Shown: positions 58,417 to 64,000 of the stretch, piece after piece
Layout of the letters: each line of letters starts with the position of its first letter
Position numbering within the stretch: the stretch's first letter is position 1
NCBI RefSeq assembly: GCF_013744875.1
Contig: NZ_CP059399.1
Coordinates: 2,356,001-2,420,000 of the forward strand
Source: Nocardia huaxiensis
GTDB taxonomy: Bacteria > Actinomycetota > Actinomycetes > Mycobacteriales > Mycobacteriaceae
Length of the DNA: 64,000 nt
Direction of reading: 5' to 3'
Notes under the pieces: generated by a model
What the model saw: the letters and a program-made list of their open reading frames with translations, nothing else
Database searches by the model: none
What the model was told of the DNA's origin: nothing
Position numbers and translations under genes: made by a program

Positions 58417-59796
58417 ATGCGCGCTGACTTCTCTGGACTCACCGCCCGCTCCGATGACGGCCGCTCGTTCGTCATCGCCGACGCCGCCGGCAGTGCGTAT
58501 GCCGCGGGATCCCTCATCGTCGTGGTCGCCCGCTCCCGCCGGCAGCTGGCCCTGGTCGAGGAGCGCTCGGACACGACGCCGGTGCGGCTGCGCGGGCGGC
58601 TCATCGGCGAGCTGACCGAGGACGGCATCGACACCCGCGCGAGCCACTCCTTCGACTACGCCACCGTGCAGCCCGCCGACGTCGGCACCGTGCAGACCCT
58701 GCACGACACCACCGGGGCCATGCTGGAGGTCGGCGTGACGCTCACCGCGCCGGGCGGCCCGGCCCGGCTGCTGCCCAAGCGGTTCAACCGGCACACCTTC
58801 TGGTGCGGCCAGAGCGGTTCCGGCAAGACCTACGCGCTCGGCGTGGTCCTGGAGCAGCTCGTCGCCCACACCGCGCTGCCCGTGGTGATCTTCGATCCCA
58901 ATGCCGACTTCGTGCGGCTGGGCGAACCGGCGCCCGACGCGAGCGGCCCCACCGCGGACGCACTGCGCGAGCGCGATATTCGGGTCCTGCGGCCCAACGC
59001 CGACGGCGACTCCCGGCTGCGCGCCAGCTTCCTGGGGCTGCCACTGGCCTCCAAAGCCGCTGTCCTGCAGATCGATCCGATCGCCGACCGGGAGGAGTTC
59101 AACGAGCTCATCCACCTGCGTGACGTCCTGGACTCCGGAGATCTCCCGGATATCATTCCGCAGCTGCGGAATACGAGTGTGCCCGCACGGCAACGGCTGG
59201 CCCTGCGCGTGGAGAACCTGCGCCTGACCGACTGGGAGGTGTGGGCGCAGCAGCATCGGTCCGTCACCGACGTCGTCGCCGAGCGGCCCGATGTCACCGT
59301 GCTGGATCTGGGCGGATTCTCCACTCCCGAACAGCAACTCGTGGTCGCGCTGGCCCTGCTGGACGATCTGTGGGCCCGTCGCGAGGAACGGCGTCCCGTC
59401 CTGCTGGTCATCGACGAGGCGCACAATCTCGCCTCCCCGCACCTGGATTCGCCGATCGCCATCGCGGTACGCGAGCGGCTGGTCCAAATCGCCGCAGAGG
59501 GCCGCAAATTCGGCCTCTGGCTGCTGCTGTCGACCCAGCGGCCCTCGAAGGTCCACCCCGGCATCATCTCCCAGTGCGACAACCTCGCCCTGATGAAGAT
59601 GACCTCGCCCGCCGATCTGGCCGAACTCGGCACCTACTTCGGTTACGCCCCCGCCGCCCTGCTGGAACGCTCCCCGTGGTTTCGCCAGGGCGAGGCGCTG
59701 TTCGCGGGGGGCTTCGTCCCCGCACCCGCCCTGGTCAAGGTCCGCAAGCGCCTCACCCGCGAGGGCGGCAGCGACGTCGACGTCCCGCTGCGCTGA
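58417..59796 (+). CDS. HerA-like ATPase (ATP-binding protein)
   Basis: A 459-residue ATPase of the HerA/FtsK clan (the DUF87-type domain). Walker A is GQSGSGKT (131-138), Walker B LLVIDEAHN (329-337), with an arginine finger in STQRPSKV (372-379). The N-terminal 120 residues form a small beta-barrel domain as in HerA. The usual partner nuclease NurA is not adjacent in this window. Roles in the clan include DNA end-processing and phage defence. ATG at 58417 has a weak GAAGAA ribosome site. Confidence 0.83.
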   Translation: MRADFSGLTARSDDGRSFVIADAAGSAYAAGSLIVVVARSRRQLALVEERSDTTPVRLRGRLIGELTEDGIDTRASHSFDYATVQPADVGTVQTLHDTTGAMLEVGVTLTAPGGPARLLPKRFNRHTFWCGQSGSGKTYALGVVLEQLVAHTALPVVIFDPNADFVRLGEPAPDASGPTADALRERDIRVLRPNADGDSRLRASFLGLPLASKAAVLQIDPIADREEFNELIHLRDVLDSGDLPDIIPQLRNTSVPARQRLALRVENLRLTDWEVWAQQHRSVTDVVAERPDVTVLDLGGFSTPEQQLVVALALLDDLWARREERRPVLLVIDEAHNLASPHLDSPIAIAVRERLVQIAAEGRKFGLWLLLSTQRPSKVHPGIISQCDNLALMKMTSPADLAELGTYFGYAPAALLERSPWFRQGEALFAGGFVPAPALVKVRKRLTREGGSDVDVPLR

Positions 59797-59803
59797 AAAT
59801 CCT

Positions 59804-59828
59804 GGACTCTCCCCTCACCGGAGGGTCC
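59804..59828 (+). terminator. Imperfect hairpin after the HerA-like gene
   Basis: GGACTCTCC and GGAGGGTCC arms (one mismatch) with a 7-base loop, 8 bases past the stop. No T-run; weak call. Confidence 0.35.
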
Positions 59829-59867
59829 ACCCTGGACTCCTGGAACCACTTCCCGAGACGGCAGCGC

Positions 59868-59884
59868 ATTACCCGCCGGGTAAT
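59868..59884. promoter_or_regulatory. Perfect ATTACCC/GGGTAAT inverted repeat before DUF1330 gene
   Basis: 7-base arms around GCC, followed by CGAC, 62 bases before the gene at 59947. Nearly identical to the site at 208-224, including the trailing CGAC, so both genes may be controlled by the same or related XRE/MmyB regulator. Confidence 0.6.
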
Positions 59885-59946
59885 CGACTTCGCTACCCCG
59901 ACCGGGAAACATCAACAGCGACAAAGCAACTCCCCAGGAGCCTGAA

Positions 59947-60279
59947 ATGCCCGGTTACGCGATAGCGCACCTCAACAACATCGACTTCAACGCCGACATC
60001 GTCGAATACCTCGAGCGCATCGACGCCACCTTCACCCCCTTCGGCGGCCGCTTCCTGGTCCACGGCCCCGGCCAGACCGTCATGGAGGGCCCCGCCGACA
60101 GCAACTTCGTCGTCGTCGAATTCCCCACCCGCCAAGCCGCCCAGGACTGGTACAACTCCCCGGCCTACCAGGCCATCCTCCCCCTCCGCACCGCCAACTC
60201 CACCGGCTCGGCCGTCATAGCCGAAGGCTGCGGCGCCGACCACATAGCCACCGACATCCTCAAAGAACTCCAGAGCTGA
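59947..60279 (+). CDS. DUF1330-family protein
   Basis: A 110-residue single-domain protein of the dimeric alpha-beta barrel (ferredoxin-like) type. It shows the DUF1330 pattern: HLNNIDFNADIVEYLERIDATFTPFGGRFLVHG and VVVEFPTRQAAQDWYNSPAYQAILPLRTANSTGSAVIAEG. Homologues are small cytosolic proteins of unknown function, sometimes stress-linked. It has GGAGCCTGAA just before the ATG and is possibly controlled by the ATTACCC palindrome. Confidence 0.88.
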   Translation: MPGYAIAHLNNIDFNADIVEYLERIDATFTPFGGRFLVHGPGQTVMEGPADSNFVVVEFPTRQAAQDWYNSPAYQAILPLRTANSTGSAVIAEGCGADHIATDILKELQS

Positions 60280-60336
60280 CGGCGCTACGAGACCACCCAG
60301 CCCATACCGCCGTCCTCGCGGCGACGGCCGATCTCA

Positions 60337-60380
60337 GAAGGGCTGTCGCCCGGCCGCTTTCGGCCGGGCGACAGCCCTTC
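60337..60380. terminator. Strong bidirectional terminator between DUF1330 and thiolase genes
   Basis: Perfect 20-base arms starting GAAGGGCTGTCGCCC around a 4-base CTTT loop. Nothing else lies between the convergent 3' ends except two smaller C/G-rich hairpins. Confidence 0.88.
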
Positions 60381-60411
60381 ATGGGGGTCCGGGGGCTTTG
60401 CCCCCGATTTC

Positions 60412-60432
60412 CTCCCCCTTCAAAAGGGGGAG
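60412..60432 (-). terminator. Terminator hairpin of the thiolase gene
   Basis: CTCCCCCTT and AAGGGGGAG arms with a 3-base CAA loop, 7 bases past the minus-strand stop at 60440. It follows GGGGGC/GCCCCC at 60391-60405. Confidence 0.6.
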
Positions 60433-60439
60433 CCGAGCG

Positions 60440-61657
60440 TCAGCTCAGACGCTCGATGATCATCGCCATGCCCTGGCCGCCACCGACACACATGGTCTCC
60501 AGACCGAACTGCTTGTCGTGGGTCTGCAGGTTGTTGATGAGGGTGGCGGTGATGCGCGCGCCGGTCATGCCGAAGGGGTGGCCGAGGGCGATGGCGCCAC
60601 CGGACACGTTCAGCTTGTCCTCGTCCATGCCGAGGGCGCGGGCCGAGCCGAGCACCTGGACGGCGAAGGCTTCGTTGATCTCGTACAGGTCGAGGTCGCC
60701 GATGCTCATGTTGGCGTTGCCGAGGGCCTTCTTGACGGCCTCGATCGGGCCGAGACCCATGATCTCGGGCGACAGGCCGGAGACGCCGGTGGACACGATG
60801 CGCGCCAGCGGGGTCAGGCCCAGCGCCTTGGCCTTGGTGTCGCTCATGACGACCAGCGCGGCGGCGCCGTCGTTGAGCGGGCAGGCGTTGCCGGCGGTGA
60901 TGGTGCCGTCGGGGCGGAAGACCGGCTTCAGCTGCGAGATCTTCTCGTAGGTGGTGCCGGCGCGCGGGCCGTCGTCGGTGGTGACGACGGTGCCGTCGGG
61001 CAGGGTCACCGGGGTGATCTCCCGCTCGAAGAAGCCGGCCTTGATGGCCTCCTCGGCGCGGTTCTGCGAGCGCACGCCCCAGTGGTCCTGGTCCTCACGC
61101 GAGATGCCGGTGTAGGTGGCGACGTTCTCGGCGGTCTGGCCCATGGCGATGTAGACGTCGGGCAGGATGCCCGCCTCGCGCGGGTCGGTCCAGGTGGCGT
61201 TGGTCTCCGCGGTGGCCTTGGTTCGGGCCTCGGCGTCGGCGAACAGCTCGTTGTGGGTGTCGGGCCAGCCGTCGGCGGTGCCCTTCGGGAAGCGCGACAC
61301 CGTCTCGACGCCGGCCGAAATGAACACGTCGCCCTCGCCGGCCTTGATGGCGTGGAAGGCCATCCGGGTGGTCTGCAGCGAGGAGGAGCAGTAGCGGTTG
61401 AGCGTGACGCCGGGCATGAAGTCGTAGCCGAGCTGCACGGCCACGGCGCGCGCCATGTTGAAGCCGGCCTCACCGGCGGGCTGGCCGTTGCCGAGCATCA
61501 GGTCGTCGACCTCGCGCGGGTCGAGGGCGGGGACCTTGTCCAGCGCCGCGCGGACCATCTGAGCCGTGAGGTCGTCCGGCCGCATGCTCACCAGCGAGCC
61601 CTTTCCGGCGCGGCCGATCGGTGAGCGGGCGTACGAAACGATGACGGCCTCAGCCAT
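60440..61657 (-). CDS. fadA3: Acetyl-CoA acyltransferase (FadA3-like thiolase)
   Basis: A 405-residue thiolase, the length of the M. tuberculosis FadA3 protein, with which the N-terminus (MAEAVIVSYARSPIGRA) agrees almost residue for residue as I recall it. Nucleophile Cys90 in NRYCSSSLQ, His in GGAIALGHPFG and the second catalytic Cys in CVGGGQG. It thiolytically cleaves 3-ketoacyl-CoA in beta-oxidation. ATG start at 61657 has AAGGAG 6 bases upstream. Gene order thiolase / exported protein / cbs agrees with mycobacteria. Confidence 0.92.
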   Translation of the reverse strand: MAEAVIVSYARSPIGRAGKGSLVSMRPDDLTAQMVRAALDKVPALDPREVDDLMLGNGQPAGEAGFNMARAVAVQLGYDFMPGVTLNRYCSSSLQTTRMAFHAIKAGEGDVFISAGVETVSRFPKGTADGWPDTHNELFADAEARTKATAETNATWTDPREAGILPDVYIAMGQTAENVATYTGISREDQDHWGVRSQNRAEEAIKAGFFEREITPVTLPDGTVVTTDDGPRAGTTYEKISQLKPVFRPDGTITAGNACPLNDGAAALVVMSDTKAKALGLTPLARIVSTGVSGLSPEIMGLGPIEAVKKALGNANMSIGDLDLYEINEAFAVQVLGSARALGMDEDKLNVSGGAIALGHPFGMTGARITATLINNLQTHDKQFGLETMCVGGGQGMAMIIERLS

Positions 61658-61694
61658 GAGGACTCCTTGTTTGCAGGGGTGAACCTCTTCGAAT

Positions 61695-62291
61695 TTACGA
61701 CGACTGTGGTGTGCGCCAAACACCCGGTATGCCGGTATCCCACTTGATGAACTGTGCGATATCTAACACTTGTCCGCTATAGCTAGGTGTAGCTGCCCAT
61801 TCGGTCGAAGTAGGGGGTGCCGGATTGGGGTCGGCCGGAACATCGAACGCGCCGTGCTGCGGGATGTTGGCCATATCGGTGTAGACGGTGACGACCACAT
61901 GCCCCGGATCGGTGTCCTGGAACTGTGCGTACTGGATCGACCCGTAGATCCCCGCCACCAGGGTCACTCGGTATTCGCCAGCGCGCCCGGTGTTCACATT
62001 CCGCCAAGCCACGGTGACGACGGTTTCGCACTGCGGCGCGAAGCTGTACTCGCCCGAGGTGTACCCGACGATCGGCAGCGCCTGCACGCTGATGATGGCC
62101 CGCCCCGGCCACTGCGGCCCGGTGTCGGCCCAGCTGCGAATATTGCCCATGCACGGCGTATCCCGGAGAAGCGTTGGCACCTGCGGGAATTCGACGAGCC
62201 GTGCCGGTGCGGGCGCGGCCGTCGCGACCAGCGCCGCGGCGGCGACGGGACCGAACAGTACGGCGGCGCGCAGACTCGTCGGCGTCCTCAT
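61695..62291 (-). CDS. Exported protein (secreted or surface), function unknown
   Basis: A 198-residue protein starting at ATG 62291. Signal peptide: MRTPTSLRAAVLFGPVAAAALVATAAPAPA, with AxA cleavage near residue 30. The mature part has two cysteines (DTPCMG, APQCET) and a long beta-strand pattern (ISVQALPIVGYTSGEYSFAPQCETVVTVAWRNVNT) suggestive of an immunoglobulin-like fold. I do not recognise a named family. It is 37 bases upstream of the thiolase on the same strand, matching an exported protein that accompanies fadA3 in M. tuberculosis, but orthology is not proven. Confidence 0.75.
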   Translation of the reverse strand: MRTPTSLRAAVLFGPVAAAALVATAAPAPARLVEFPQVPTLLRDTPCMGNIRSWADTGPQWPGRAIISVQALPIVGYTSGEYSFAPQCETVVTVAWRNVNTGRAGEYRVTLVAGIYGSIQYAQFQDTDPGHVVVTVYTDMANIPQHGAFDVPADPNPAPPTSTEWAATPSYSGQVLDIAQFIKWDTGIPGVWRTPQSS

Positions 62292-62373
62292 GCGGGCGAT
62301 GGTAATTTCCCGCGACCGTGATATCCCCGACGTGCGCGAAAGCCTCGATCTCCTTTCTGCAACGATGAGGGGT

Positions 62374-63765
<1,392 letters not shown>

Positions 63766-63935
63766 GCGGCTAGGCGTACCACCGTGTGCCGCGGGGCACA
63801 CGGATTGCGCTCACCCTGATCGGGTGGTCTCCGGAACAGCGTGTTCGGGGGTGCGGTAGGAATCACGTCGGCGCGTCGGCCACGATAACTGCCCTGTTAC
63901 TGGGAGTTCATACTCGGCGAGCAGGATCGCGGGGT

Positions 63936-64000
63936 ATGAACCGGTGGCAGGCGATCTCGTGGGTGGCTCTGTTGGCCGCGGTGCTGGGCATCGCGGAGCT
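63936..64000 (+). CDS. Start of an exported or membrane protein (gene runs off the window)
   Basis: Twenty-one codons only, MNRWQAISWVALLAAVLGIAE, a basic start and hydrophobic core consistent with a signal peptide or first membrane helix. The ribosome site is weak, so this call may be wrong. Confidence 0.4.
   Translation, partial: MNRWQAISWVALLAAVLGIAE

Overview
The window is GC-rich actinobacterial chromosome, most likely Nocardia or a close relative in the Mycobacteriales. The evidence is the gene content: an EmbR-type regulator with an FHA domain, a PapA-type acyltransferase beside a GpgS-type glucosyltransferase, two matches to the KstR operator, an F420-type luciferase-like oxidoreductase, DHA2 exporters, a DUF7373-type lipoprotein, and a fadA3 / exported protein / cbs order that I recall from Mycobacterium tuberculosis. 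There are no rRNA genes, tRNAs or CRISPR arrays that I can recognise. The only mobile-element-like gene is a stand-alone TnpB.

Layout. 0-4 kb: two XRE/MmyB-type regulators, small NTF2-like and DoxX-like genes, and an acyl-CoA dehydrogenase behind a KstR-type box. 4-8.5 kb: a minus-strand signalling operon of Ser/Thr kinase, lipoprotein and Ser/Thr kinase, with related extracellular tails on the two kinases. 8.5-14.4 kb: a glucosyl-3-phosphoglycerate-synthase-like enzyme, a PapA-like acyltransferase, a DHA2 exporter and an amidase, which look like a small glycolipid locus. 14.4-20.4 kb: a REP-like palindrome, a DHA2 exporter, a TetR/FabH divergent pair with two operators, and a P450-TetR operon. 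20.4-25.5 kb: metallophosphoesterase, MFS, PNPOx-like protein, FMN reductase and an AraC regulator. 25.5-28.6 kb: an XRE-TPR regulator, SLOG-like protein and NUDIX operon, divergent from a small resolvase-fold protein. 28.6-32.7 kb: a His-rich protein behind a CsoR-type operator, EmbR-like regulator, a DUF4429/SHOCT-like protein and a DUF1266 protein. 32.7-40.7 kb: a P450 with a second KstR box, several TetR genes, an SDR, and a hydrolase / Baeyer-Villiger monooxygenase / alcohol dehydrogenase set. 40.7-43.6 kb: an uncharacterised gene abutting tnpB, whose 3' end is highly structured and whose upstream region carries a LexA-type box.

43.6-54.8 kb: amino-acid permease, a VirB2-like small membrane protein, a DUF305 and DUF6153 pair, ribonuclease Z, a DUF885 peptidase, a DHA2 transporter, an rRNA-type methyltransferase, an LLM oxidoreductase, a Bax-inhibitor-1 protein and a small secreted protein. 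54.9-64 kb: a CPA2 antiporter, DUF389 and AI-2E membrane proteins, a HerA-like ATPase, a DUF1330 protein, fadA3, an exported protein and cbs.

Themes. Lipid and steroid-type catabolism appears in the KstR boxes, acyl-CoA dehydrogenase, P450s, BVMO set and thiolase. Envelope glycolipid synthesis and Ser/Thr kinase signalling are the second theme, copper or metal handling the third. The best candidates for something undescribed are the XRE-TPR/SLOG/NUDIX locus, the TnpB locus with its LexA box and structured 3' end, and the GpgS-like/PapA-like pair. All functional calls come from reading motifs by eye; no database search was run.
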